Source: Gammaproteobacteria bacterium
GTDB taxonomy: Bacteria > Pseudomonadota > Gammaproteobacteria > Natronospirales > REEB76
Length of the DNA: 8,199 nucleotides
Assembly (NCBI GenBank): GCA_028871235.1
Contig: JAGWNO010000088.1
Coordinates: 1 to 8,199 of the forward strand
Direction of reading: 5' to 3'
The notes beneath the pieces are model-generated. The model was not told the DNA's origin. It saw only the letters and a program-made list of their open reading frames with translations, and did no database searches. Of the stretch, positions 1 through 7,694 are shown in pieces. The first letter of the stretch is position 1. Each line of letters begins with the position of its first letter. A program made the position numbers and the translations under genes.

Positions 1-2
1 TC

Positions 3-2282
3 GGCTGGGCGGACGCTTTCAGGGCACGTTGCCAGGCCAGCGGGTGGCTGGATGAGACGCGTCTACCGCAGCAGTTGGCTGCATGGTTACGGGCGAGACG
101 TTTCAGCGCACCCGCAAAAATACTGTTCAGTGGCTTCGATGAATGGACGCCGCAGCAGCAAGCGTTCCTGCAGGCGCTGCGGGAGGCCGGCTGTACGGTT
201 GCGGCGCTGACGACCCCCGCAGCGGCTCCGGTTTCCGCGCGCCGAGTAAGCTGCGGCGATGCCGATGAGGAGATGCGCAGCGCCGCCCGCTGGGCGCGCG
301 CCATCCTGGAAACGGATCCGCAAGCCAACATCGGTATCGTGGTGCAGGACCTCAACGCCTGCCGGGATCGCTTTGCGCGCATCCTCGATGATGTGCTGTG
401 TCCGCCGGCGTTGATGCATGGGAAAGTTGCGCGTCCCTACAACCTGTCCCTCGGCCGACCACTCGCCAGCTACCCTCTGATCAATGACGCACTGCAGATG
501 CTGCAGATCGGCCAGCGGCAGCTGCGGTTCAGCACCGCCAGCCTGCTGTTGCGCTCGCCGTTCCTTGCCGCTGCCGGGGAAGAACAGTACGCACGGGCGC
601 AGCTGGAATTCAGCCTGCGCGAGCACAGCGGTGCCACCCTGCCGCTGACACAACTGCTGGGGCTGGCGCGTGCACAGGGGAATGTTCCGGGCCTGGTGAG
701 GAGGCTGGAAGCCGCGCTCAAGTCCATTGACGCCCTGCCATCCAGGCAGCCGGTGGGCGCGTGGGTCAGGACCTTCGGGCAGTGGCTCGATCTGCTGGGC
801 TGGCCCGGGACGCGGACCCCGGACAGTGACGAATACCAGACGCTGCAGAAATTCCGCGAGGCTTGCAGCCAGCTTGTACGGTTGGATGCGTTACTCGGCA
901 ACATCGAATATGGCGAAGCGCTGACACGCCTGGCAAATTTGCTTGTACAGCAGTCTTTCCAGCCGGCCGGGCAGGAGGTTCCTGTGCAGGTGCTGGGCAT
1001 GCTGGAGGCAACCGGCCTGCGTTTCGACTATCTGTGGATTCTCGGTCTGTCCGATGACAAGTGGCCGGCGAGTCCGCGGCCCAACCCCTTCATACCCATC
1101 GCCATCCAGCGTGCCCGCAGCCTGCCGCATGCGAGTGCCGCGCGTGAGCTGGAGTTCGCGCGCACCGTGACCGGGCGGCTTCTGGCGAGCGCGCCGATGG
1201 TAGTGACGAGCGCCCCGCAGCGCGCGGACGATCAGCTGCTGCGGCCGAGTCCGCTGATTGCCGCCGTGCCTTGCGTGGAGCTCACGCAACTGCCGCAATA
1301 CGCGCATCCCGCCTGTGCGGCATACTTATATAGTGTGGCTCCGCCACTGCAGGATTTTGCCGATGCGCAGGGCCCGCCGTTGCCGCCGGGCCCGATGGCG
1401 GGCGGTACCGGCATCCTCAAATCCCAGGCCGCCTGTCCATTCCAGGCCTTCGCAAGTTACCGCCTCGGCGCAAAGCCACTGACACTGCCGGCGCCGGGGC
1501 TGGATCCGGCGGAACGGGGAGCCTTGCTGCACACGGTGCTGGAACGCCTGTGGCGGCAGCTCGGGGATCAGGCGCGGCTGCAGGCGCTGGACCAGACTGC
1601 GCGCGCGGCACTGGTGGCGCAGGTTCTGGAGGAGACACTGCGGAAGGCGCGCCTGCGGCAACCGCAAGTGTTCACGCCGCGCTTCATGGCGCTGGAGCAG
1701 GAACGCCTGGCGCGCGTGCTGCTGGAATGGCTGGGCGTGGAAGCGGCGCGTGCGCCGTTCACGGTGGAGGCGCGGGAGGTCGACCGTGAAGCACGCATCG
1801 GCCCGCTGACTTTCAACACGCGTGTTGACCGCGTCGACAGGCTGGCTGCGGGCGGCAGTGCCATCATCGATTACAAGAGCGGCGACGCCAAGCTCAGCGC
1901 CTGGTCAGGTGAGCGGCCCGATGAGCCGCAGTTGCCCTGTTATGCCGTCGTCAACCGCGAGCAGTTACAGGCGGTGCTGTTCGCGGTGCTGCGTCCCGGC
2001 GAGTGCGGTTATCGCGGCTACACCCGGGAGACCGGAGTGGTGCCCGGTGTGGATGCCTATACCCAGCTGCAGAGCCCCATGGACGGTTGCGGCGACTGGA
2101 GCGGATTGCTGGCGCACTGGCAGGTGGTGCTGGAAGGGCTGAGCAGCGGTTTTGCCTCCGGCCGGGCGGAGGTGGCGCCCAAGAAGCGCGGCAGCACCTG
2201 CCGGTTCTGTCATCTGGCTGCCCTGTGCCGCATCCATGAACTGGAAGGCGCACCCGTGGAAGACGGCGAAGATGCGCCCTGA
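3..2282 (+). CDS. AddB-like PD-(D/E)XK nuclease subunit of a helicase-nuclease (5' end outside window)
   Basis: This frame is open to the left edge, so the gene starts upstream; a TTG at 75 is only the first possible start inside the window. About 759 residues are visible, against roughly 900 for the 'probable DNA repair protein' family related to AddB. The family would act with the downstream AddA/RecB-like protein to resect DNA double-strand breaks in the cytoplasm. The middle carries the family-like stretch WILGLSDDKWP (about 1035-1067), followed by a NPF segment. The C-terminal third is a nuclease domain with GALLHTVLE (His codon 1530), VDRVDR (first Asp 1827) and IIDYKSG (Asp 1869, Lys 1875). 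Four cysteines are placed as in the iron-sulfur cluster of AddB nucleases: codon 1434, then a C-x2-C-x5-C tail at 2199, 2208 and 2226. The stop codon lies inside the next gene, suggesting translational coupling. The N-terminal helicase-like part is missing from view, so I cannot say whether it has a working ATP site. Confidence 0.88.
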   Translation, partial: GWADAFRARCQASGWLDETRLPQQLAAWLRARRFSAPAKILFSGFDEWTPQQQAFLQALREAGCTVAALTTPAAAPVSARRVSCGDADEEMRSAARWARAILETDPQANIGIVVQDLNACRDRFARILDDVLCPPALMHGKVARPYNLSLGRPLASYPLINDALQMLQIGQRQLRFSTASLLLRSPFLAAAGEEQYARAQLEFSLREHSGATLPLTQLLGLARAQGNVPGLVRRLEAALKSIDALPSRQPVGAWVRTFGQWLDLLGWPGTRTPDSDEYQTLQKFREACSQLVRLDALLGNIEYGEALTRLANLLVQQSFQPAGQEVPVQVLGMLEATGLRFDYLWILGLSDDKWPASPRPNPFIPIAIQRARSLPHASAARELEFARTVTGRLLASAPMVVTSAPQRADDQLLRPSPLIAAVPCVELTQLPQYAHPACAAYLYSVAPPLQDFADAQGPPLPPGPMAGGTGILKSQAACPFQAFASYRLGAKPLTLPAPGLDPAERGALLHTVLERLWRQLGDQARLQALDQTARAALVAQVLEETLRKARLRQPQVFTPRFMALEQERLARVLLEWLGVEAARAPFTVEAREVDREARIGPLTFNTRVDRVDRLAAGGSAIIDYKSGDAKLSAWSGERPDEPQLPCYAVVNREQLQAVLFAVLRPGECGYRGYTRETGVVPGVDAYTQLQSPMDGCGDWSGLLAHWQVVLEGLSSGFASGRAEVAPKKRGSTCRFCHLAALCRIHELEGAPVEDGEDAP
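2258..2263 (+). promoter_or_regulatory. Ribosome binding site that sets the start of the AddA-like gene
   Basis: GGAAGA lies 8 bases before the ATG at 2272, inside the end of the AddB-like gene. It supports 2272 over the in-frame ATGs at 2152 and 2236. Those would add residues read out of frame from the AddB cysteine tail, with no resemblance to the helicase family. Confidence 0.5.
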
Positions 2283-5200
2283 AGCCGCTGCCGACCAGGC
2301 GGTGCGTGAGCGGGCGCTGGATGCGGACGCCTCCTTCATCGTGCAGGCGCCAGCCGGCTCGGGCAAGACCGAATTGCTGACGCAGCGCTATCTGCGGCTG
2401 CTGGCCACGGTCGAGGCGCCGGAGGAGATCATCGCCATCACCTTCACCAAGAAGGCGGCGGCGGAGATGCGCGCACGCATTGTCGCGGCCCTGGAGGCGG
2501 CGGTCAGCGAGGTGCCGCCGGCGGAACATCACCAGCGCCGGACCTGGGAACTGGGGCGCGCCGCGCGTGCCCGGGATGCGGCGCAAAGCTGGATGCTGGC
2601 CGCCCATCCCGCGAGGCTGCGCATCCAGACCGTCGACTCACTCAATGCCGAGCTTACCCGGCAGATGCCGCTGCTCTCCAAATTCGGCGCACAACCCGAT
2701 ATCGCCGAGCGCCCTGCGGAACTTTATATACTTGCGGCACAACGTACGCTGGCACTGCTGGAAGGCAGCGCCACGGAGGCGGCGCGCTCCGTGGAGACGC
2801 TGCTGCGGCATCTGGACAACGACCTGCCGCGGGCGCTGCAACTGCTGGCGGACATGCTGCCGCGCCGCGATCAGTGGCTGCGGCATACGGGCGCCGGGCC
2901 GGATACCAGCCGCCGCGCGGAACTGGAAGCCGCTTTTGCACGGGAAGCCGTTCACCAGCTGCGAATGCTGCGCGCAATATTTCCGTCGCGCTTCCAGGAG
3001 GAATTGACGGCGCTGGCCCGGCATGCCGGCCGTGCGTTGCGTGCCGGCGAGCGTACCTCGCGGCTCGACGCCTGCGCGGAACTCAGCAGGTTTCCAGGCG
3101 TGTCGCTGGAAGATTTGCCAGTTTGGCGCGGCATCGTGGAGCTGCTGCTCAAGCAGGACGGCGGCTGGCGCGCCACGGTGGATGCGCGCCTGGGATTTGC
3201 ACCCAACAGCGCAGCCAAGACCCGCATGCTGGAACTGCTGACGCAGCTTGCCGGCGACGACGCGCTGCGCGCGCGGCTCGCACGGGTGCGGGCGTTGCCG
3301 GCGCCGCAATTCGCCGATGCACAGTGGCGCTTGCTGGAGGCGCTGCTCAGCCTGTTGCCGCTGGCGGTAGCGCAGTTGCAGCTGGTGTTCGCCGAACACG
3401 GGGCGGTGGATTACAGCGAAGTGGCGCTGCGGGCATTGCGGGCCCTGGGTACGCCGGATGCCCCCACGGATCTGACGCTGGCCCTGGATTACCGCATCCG
3501 CCACCTGCTGGTGGACGAGTTTCAGGACACCTCTGTCAATCAGTTCGATCTGCTGGAGCGCCTGACTTCCGGCTGGGAGCGTGGTGACGGGCGCACGCTG
3601 TTCCTGGTAGGTGACCCGATGCAATCCATCTACCGGTTCCGCGAGGCGGAAGTGAGCCTGTTCCTGCGCGCGCAGCAACACGGCATCGGCACGGTGGAGC
3701 TGACGCCACTCACCCTGAGTGTCAACTTCCGCTCCCAACAGGACATCGTCACCTGGGTCAACCGGTGTTTCGCGCAAATCTTCCCGGCACGCATGGAGCT
3801 GGGCAGCGGCGCGGTCAGCTACAGTCCCGCTGCAGCCCGGCATGCCGCGCTGCCCGGTCCCGCGGTATGCGTGCATCCGTTGCTTGGCAAGGATATGCAG
3901 GAAGAAGCGGCGCAGGCGGTGGCCGTCATCCGCGCGACACGCACCGCAGACACCCGCATCGCGGTACTGGTGCGTGCCCGCGCCCACCTGGGCGAGCTGG
4001 TGTCCCGCCTGCGGCGTGAGCATATTCCGTTCCGCGCTGTGGAGATTGAGGCGCTGGCTGCGCGGCCAGTGGTGCAGGACCTGATGGCTTTGACCCGCGC
4101 GCTCACCCACATGGCTGACCGCACCGCCTGGCTTGCGGTGCTGCGCGCGCCCTGGTGCGGACTGACGCTGAATGATCTGCATGCCTTGGCGGGCAGTGAC
4201 CTGGAGTCGCCCGTTCCTTTGCTGCTGCAGGACGGGGCGCGCCTTGCACGGTTGAGCGACGCGGGGCAGATGCAGCTTGCCCGTGCCTGGCCGGCACTGC
4301 ATGCAGCGCTTGCTGCGCGCCGTCGCGGCAGCCTGCGTCAGCAGGTGGAAGGCACCTGGCTGCGGCTGGCCGGCCCCTGTACCGTGACGATGCCGGAGGA
4401 CCTGGATGACGCGGAAGCATTCTTCACGCTGCTGCAGGGATTTGATGAAGGCGGCATGCTGACGGCGCCAGAGGAGCTGGCGGCGGCATTGGCACAATTG
4501 TTCGCGCGTCCCGACCCGCAGGCTGACGACAGCCTGCAGCTCATGACCATCCACAAGGCCAAGGGTCTGGAATTCGATACGGTGATCGTACCGGGACTGG
4601 GCCTGGGCACCGGGCGCACGCAGCGACCGCTGCTCATGTATCTGGAACGCGCCCGGGAGGCGGCGCGTCCGGATCTGCTGCTGGCGCCGCTGAATGCCCG
4701 CGGCAGTGACAATGATCCGCTGTATGAACTGGTGCTGGCGCTGCGCCGCGAGCAGGAGATGCTGGAACAGCAACGCTTGTTGTACGTGGCCGCGACCCGC
4801 GCACGCCAGCGCTTGCATCTCATCGGCCACGTGGATTATGCGGAACAGGACGGCCGGCGGGAGTTGCGGCCACCGCTGCGGGATTCCCTGCTGGCATGCC
4901 TGTGGCCGGTGGTCAAGGATGCCTTCGAACAGGCGCTGACCCGGCTGCCTCAGGTGACACGCCTGCGGCAGGTGCAGGAAAAAGCGCCGCAGGTGTTGCA
5001 TCGCCTGCCGCTGGACTGGCGGCCGCCGGCCCCGCCGGAGGCCGTGCGCTGGCCGGGTGGCGAGAGCTTATCCGCGGATGTGGCGGAAATACCGGAATTC
5101 GACTGGGCCGGCGAGACCCTGCGGCACGTGGGTACGGTGACCCACCGTCTGTTGCAGCGCATCGCCGGTGAGGGGCTGCGCCGCTGGGATGCGGGACGGG

Positions 5201-5649
5201 TGCGCCGGCTTGAACCGGTCGTGGCTGCCTTGCTCAGTCAGGCGGGGGTGCCGGAGGTGGAGTTGCGCAGCGCGGTGCCGGAAGTGATTGCCGCCGTGCT
5301 CAATACACTGGCTGATGCTACCGGCCGCTGGATACTGGACGACCGTCATGCAGAGGCGCGGGTGGAATACGCGCTCAGCGGTTTCGATGGGCAGCGGCTT
5401 GTCACCGGTGTCATTGACCGTACCTTCGTGGATAATGACGGTCTGCGCTGGATCATCGATTACAAGACCAGCCGGCACACGGGCGGCGATTTGGAAATAT
5501 TCCTGGACAACGAGCAGCGGCGTTACCGCGCTCAGCTGGAACGCTACGCGCGGCTGATGCGCGGGCGGGAAGGCAGGCCGGTGACGGTCGGCCTGTATTT
5601 CCCGCTGTTGCGCGCCTTCCGCAGCTGGCAGCCGGACGCGGGAGCCTGA
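2272..5649 (+). CDS. AddA/RecB-like UvrD-family helicase-nuclease
   Basis: The protein has 1125 residues, close to the usual length of AddA and RecB. It is an ATP-driven superfamily 1 DNA helicase joined to a nuclease, expected to pair with the AddB-like protein and process broken DNA ends for RecA recombination. All helicase motifs are present in order: Walker A AGSGKTE (Lys32), ITFTKKAAAEM (motif Ia), TVDSLN at 120-125 where many relatives have T-I/V-H-S-F, DEFQDT at 415-420, GDPMQSIYRFR at 447-457, NFRS at 485-488, TIHKAKGLEF at 759-768 and VAATRARQRL at 839-848. The C-terminal PD-(D/E)XK nuclease shows His958 (GTVTH), Asp1049 (VIDR), IIDYKTS (Asp1063, Lys1065), then Gln1088 and Tyr1092 in QLERY. 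The start at 2272 puts the Walker A near residue 30, normal for the family, and overlaps the upstream gene by 11 bases. AddA is a better match than RecB because the partner is AddB-like and no recC or recD is visible. No key residue appears lost. Confidence 0.93.
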   Translation: MRPEAAADQAVRERALDADASFIVQAPAGSGKTELLTQRYLRLLATVEAPEEIIAITFTKKAAAEMRARIVAALEAAVSEVPPAEHHQRRTWELGRAARARDAAQSWMLAAHPARLRIQTVDSLNAELTRQMPLLSKFGAQPDIAERPAELYILAAQRTLALLEGSATEAARSVETLLRHLDNDLPRALQLLADMLPRRDQWLRHTGAGPDTSRRAELEAAFAREAVHQLRMLRAIFPSRFQEELTALARHAGRALRAGERTSRLDACAELSRFPGVSLEDLPVWRGIVELLLKQDGGWRATVDARLGFAPNSAAKTRMLELLTQLAGDDALRARLARVRALPAPQFADAQWRLLEALLSLLPLAVAQLQLVFAEHGAVDYSEVALRALRALGTPDAPTDLTLALDYRIRHLLVDEFQDTSVNQFDLLERLTSGWERGDGRTLFLVGDPMQSIYRFREAEVSLFLRAQQHGIGTVELTPLTLSVNFRSQQDIVTWVNRCFAQIFPARMELGSGAVSYSPAAARHAALPGPAVCVHPLLGKDMQEEAAQAVAVIRATRTADTRIAVLVRARAHLGELVSRLRREHIPFRAVEIEALAARPVVQDLMALTRALTHMADRTAWLAVLRAPWCGLTLNDLHALAGSDLESPVPLLLQDGARLARLSDAGQMQLARAWPALHAALAARRRGSLRQQVEGTWLRLAGPCTVTMPEDLDDAEAFFTLLQGFDEGGMLTAPEELAAALAQLFARPDPQADDSLQLMTIHKAKGLEFDTVIVPGLGLGTGRTQRPLLMYLERAREAARPDLLLAPLNARGSDNDPLYELVLALRREQEMLEQQRLLYVAATRARQRLHLIGHVDYAEQDGRRELRPPLRDSLLACLWPVVKDAFEQALTRLPQVTRLRQVQEKAPQVLHRLPLDWRPPAPPEAVRWPGGESLSADVAEIPEFDWAGETLRHVGTVTHRLLQRIAGEGLRRWDAGRVRRLEPVVAALLSQAGVPEVELRSAVPEVIAAVLNTLADATGRWILDDRHAEARVEYALSGFDGQRLVTGVIDRTFVDNDGLRWIIDYKTSRHTGGDLEIFLDNEQRRYRAQLERYARLMRGREGRPVTVGLYFPLLRAFRSWQPDAGA
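5641..5644 (+). promoter_or_regulatory. Ribosome binding site of the 5'-nucleotidase gene
   Basis: GGAG lies 7 bases before the ATG at 5652 and inside the last codons of the helicase-nuclease gene. It supports this start and points to co-transcription with the upstream pair. Confidence 0.5.
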
Positions 5650-5651
5650 GC

Positions 5652-6557
5652 ATGGCGGAATCCCTCGAGCGCAGGCTGGTGGTGGCGATTTCGTCGCGTG
5701 CCCTGTTCGATCTGGAGGAAAGCCACCAGATCTTCACCACGCAAGGACTGGAGGCCTATTCGCGCTACCAGATCGAGCACGAGGATGACGTGCTGGCGCC
5801 GGGGGTGGCCTTCCTGCTGGTGAAGAAACTGCTGCGGCTCAATCAAGCCGTGAAAGCGCCGCGGGTCGAGGTGATTCTGCTGTCCCATAACAGTGCCGAC
5901 ACCGGTCTGCGGGTCTTCAATTCCATACAGCACTACGCTCTCGACATCAGCCGAGCCGCCTTTACCAATGGCGCCGCGCCGTGGCGCTATGTGCAGCCGT
6001 TCAGCGCCGACCTGTTCCTGTCGGCCGAACCCCGCGACGTGGTGGCGGCGCTGGACGCCGGCCATGCGGCCGCCGCCATCGTGCCGTCGGGGATCGGGAC
6101 CTCCACATCCGAACAGTTGCGCATCGCCTTCGACGGTGACGCGGTGCTGTTCTCCGATGAGGCCGAGCGTGTCTACCAGGAACAGGGCCTGGAAGCCTTC
6201 GCCGCCAGCGAGAAGGCCCAGGCCCGTGAACCGCTGAGCGGCGGGCCTTTCAAGCACTTCCTGGCGGCGTTGCAGCGTATCCAAGCGGATTATCCGCTGG
6301 AGAAATCCCCCATCCGTACGGCACTGGTGACCGCGCGTTCCGCGCCGGCCCACGAGCGCGTCATCCGCACGCTGCGCGCCTGGAATATCCGCATCGATGA
6401 GGCCCTGTTCCTGGGGGGGCTTTCCAAGGGTGCCTTCCTCAAGACCTTCGACGCAGACATCTTCTTCGACGACCAGCGCGGCCATGTGGAAGCCGCCGCA
6501 GGTTACGTGGCTACCGGTCACGTGCCTCACGGCGTCACTAATCTTCAAGGCAAGTAA
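5652..6557 (+). CDS. Cytosolic 5'-nucleotidase, cN-I type (HAD superfamily)
   Basis: This 301-residue protein closely resembles animal cytosolic 5'-nucleotidase I (NT5C1) along its whole length. It would hydrolyse nucleoside 5'-monophosphates to nucleoside and phosphate in the cytoplasm with Mg2+. Conserved blocks include AISSRALFDLEESHQIF near the start, an asparagine-containing HNSADTGLRVFNSI block around residues 79-92, and the HAD catalytic signature. That signature comprises FDGDAVLFSDEAE (nucleophile Asp161, second Asp163), VTARSA (Thr227, motif II), Lys259 (SKGAF, motif III) and FFDDQ (Asp273/Asp274, motif IV). No signal peptide or membrane segment is seen. The start lies 2 bases after the helicase-nuclease stop, so the gene is very probably in the same operon. 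Substrate preference (AMP, IMP or deoxy forms) cannot be read from sequence. In bacteria this family is scattered, and its role is mostly assumed to be nucleotide pool control. A run of seven G at 6413-6419 sits in the gene, but the frame stays intact across it. Confidence 0.92.
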   Translation: MAESLERRLVVAISSRALFDLEESHQIFTTQGLEAYSRYQIEHEDDVLAPGVAFLLVKKLLRLNQAVKAPRVEVILLSHNSADTGLRVFNSIQHYALDISRAAFTNGAAPWRYVQPFSADLFLSAEPRDVVAALDAGHAAAAIVPSGIGTSTSEQLRIAFDGDAVLFSDEAERVYQEQGLEAFAASEKAQAREPLSGGPFKHFLAALQRIQADYPLEKSPIRTALVTARSAPAHERVIRTLRAWNIRIDEALFLGGLSKGAFLKTFDADIFFDDQRGHVEAAAGYVATGHVPHGVTNLQGK

Positions 6558-6571
6558 CAGCGGATGGCTCC

Positions 6572-7612
6572 ATGAACGAACGTGACAGCTGGTATGAAGA
6601 GAAACAATCCGAGTTTCTGTACCGGGTGATCGCGGACTGCGAACCCACGCCGGAGTTACACACCCTGTTCATGAAATTGGCTATCGCCGCCGAGAACCAG
6701 TCGCATCACTGGAAGAAATTGGCGATTGCCAAGGGCGAGAAGCTGCCGGCACCGTTTCGCCCGGCGTTGCGCGCGCGCCTGGTGGCGCGGCTGGTGAAGT
6801 GGTTGGGACCCCAGCGGCTGCTGCCGATGCTGGCGGCCATGAAAGTGCGCGGCCTGTCGGTGTATACACGCACCCTGGCCGGAGGCCACGACGCACCGGT
6901 GGCCGGCCGTCCGGAATCCCGTCACCGGCGGCTCGCCGGCGGCGGCAGTTTCCGTGCTTCGGTGTTCGGTGTGAACGACGGACTGGTATCGAATGCCAGC
7001 CTGATGCTGGGCGTGGCGGGTGCGGCCTTCGATAGCCATGTGATCCTGCTCACCGGTATCGCCGGACTGCTGGCGGGCGCGGCCTCCATGGCCGCCGGCG
7101 AATACGTGTCCATGCGTTCGCAGCGAGAGATGTTCGAATACCAGATCGGTCTGGAGCGCGACGAACTGGCCGCCTATCCCGAGGAGGAAGCCGAGGAACT
7201 GGCGCTCATTTATGAAGCACGCGGCGTGGCAAGTGCCGAGGCCCGCCAGCTCGCCGACACCCTCACGCGCGATCCGGCGCGTGCGCTGGACACGCTGGCG
7301 CGCGAGGAACTGGGTCTCAATCCGCAGGACTTGGGTTCCGCCTGGGGCGCCGCCATCTCTTCATTCATCGCCTTCGCCCTGGGCGCGGTGATTCCGTTGA
7401 TCCCCTTTTTCTGGCCGCACCCGAAACATGGCTTGATCTGGTCCATCGGGCTGACAGCGGTAGCATTGTTCGCCACCGGCGCCACCGTCAGCCTGTTCAC
7501 CGGCCGCGGATTCTTGTGGAGCGCTCTGCGCATGGTGCTGATCGGCGTGCTGGCCGCCGGCGTTACATTTTTTGTGGGCCACCTGTTTGGCGTGGCACTG
7601 GGTTCAGGCTGA
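6572..7612 (+). CDS. VIT1/CCC1-family Fe2+/Mn2+ transporter with N-terminal ferritin-like region
   Basis: This 346-residue inner-membrane protein probably moves ferrous iron or manganese out of the cytoplasm. Residues 1 to about 115 are helical and rubrerythrin/ferritin-like (Glu10, Glu14, Tyr17, Glu41, His45). This layout resembles MbfA-type iron exporters, but the region is shorter than a full four-helix ferritin domain. The VIT1 part begins near residue 128 with FGVNDGLVSNAS (Asp136) and continues with SMAAGEYVSM (Met173, Glu177). A glutamate-rich cytoplasmic loop follows at about 184-220, as in the metal-binding domain of plant and yeast relatives. Five membrane segments are likely: about 128-150, 152-176, 258-281, 288-309 and 319-343. 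The gene starts 14 bases after the nucleotidase stop with a weak CGGA Shine-Dalgarno at 6561-6564. An ATG at 6564 is in another frame. Membership in the VIT1 family is secure. Metal, direction of transport and iron-oxidising ability of the N-terminal part are inference. Confidence 0.9.
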   Translation: MNERDSWYEEKQSEFLYRVIADCEPTPELHTLFMKLAIAAENQSHHWKKLAIAKGEKLPAPFRPALRARLVARLVKWLGPQRLLPMLAAMKVRGLSVYTRTLAGGHDAPVAGRPESRHRRLAGGGSFRASVFGVNDGLVSNASLMLGVAGAAFDSHVILLTGIAGLLAGAASMAAGEYVSMRSQREMFEYQIGLERDELAAYPEEEAEELALIYEARGVASAEARQLADTLTRDPARALDTLAREELGLNPQDLGSAWGAAISSFIAFALGAVIPLIPFFWPHPKHGLIWSIGLTAVALFATGATVSLFTGRGFLWSALRMVLIGVLAAGVTFFVGHLFGVALGSG

Positions 7613-7670
7613 GAGGGTGGACTGTGGTCAGCACATCCGCGCTCGATGGCGTTACGCAGTGCGGAGCGGG

Positions 7671-7694
7671 GGTGCGGGAAGCGGAATCCGCACC
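7671..7694. repeat. Perfect 7-bp inverted repeat (hairpin), REP-like
   Basis: GGTGCGG at 7671-7677 and CCGCACC at 7688-7694 are exact reverse complements separated by 10 bases. There is no T-run after it, so it is not a standard terminator for the transporter gene that ends 58 bases earlier. It directly abuts the transposase-like remnant. It recalls the short GC-rich palindromes mobilised by REP-associated tyrosine transposases. No second copy exists in the window to prove it is a repeat. Confidence 0.45.

Noticed and set aside
75..77. TTG at 75 as the true start of the AddB-like gene
   Set aside because: The same frame is open to the left edge, and its upstream residues (for example GWLDETRLP) look like family sequence, so the gene is simply cut by the window.
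2152..2271. Longer N-terminus for the AddA-like protein starting at 2152
   Set aside because: It would overlap the AddB-like gene by 131 bases and add an arginine/proline-rich stretch unlike the family; 2272 has a ribosome binding site and puts the Walker A at the expected place.
2638..5001. 787-residue open frame on the minus strand opposite the helicase-nuclease gene
   Set aside because: It is an antisense shadow produced by high GC3 in the real gene. Its translation is rich in Q, R, H and C with no recognisable domain, whereas the + strand frame shows every helicase motif.
6413..6419. Run of seven G as a phase-variable or frameshift site
   Set aside because: The nucleotidase frame is continuous and conserved on both sides, and a single G7 run is not enough evidence for slippage control in a GC-rich genome.
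5544..6548. 334-residue minus-strand open frame opposite the nucleotidase
   Set aside because: The + strand frame matches cN-I nucleotidases throughout. The opposite frame shows no family features and no ribosome binding site.
7613..7670. Terminator after the transporter gene
   Set aside because: I see no stable GC-rich stem followed by a T-run between 7613 and the hairpin at 7671.
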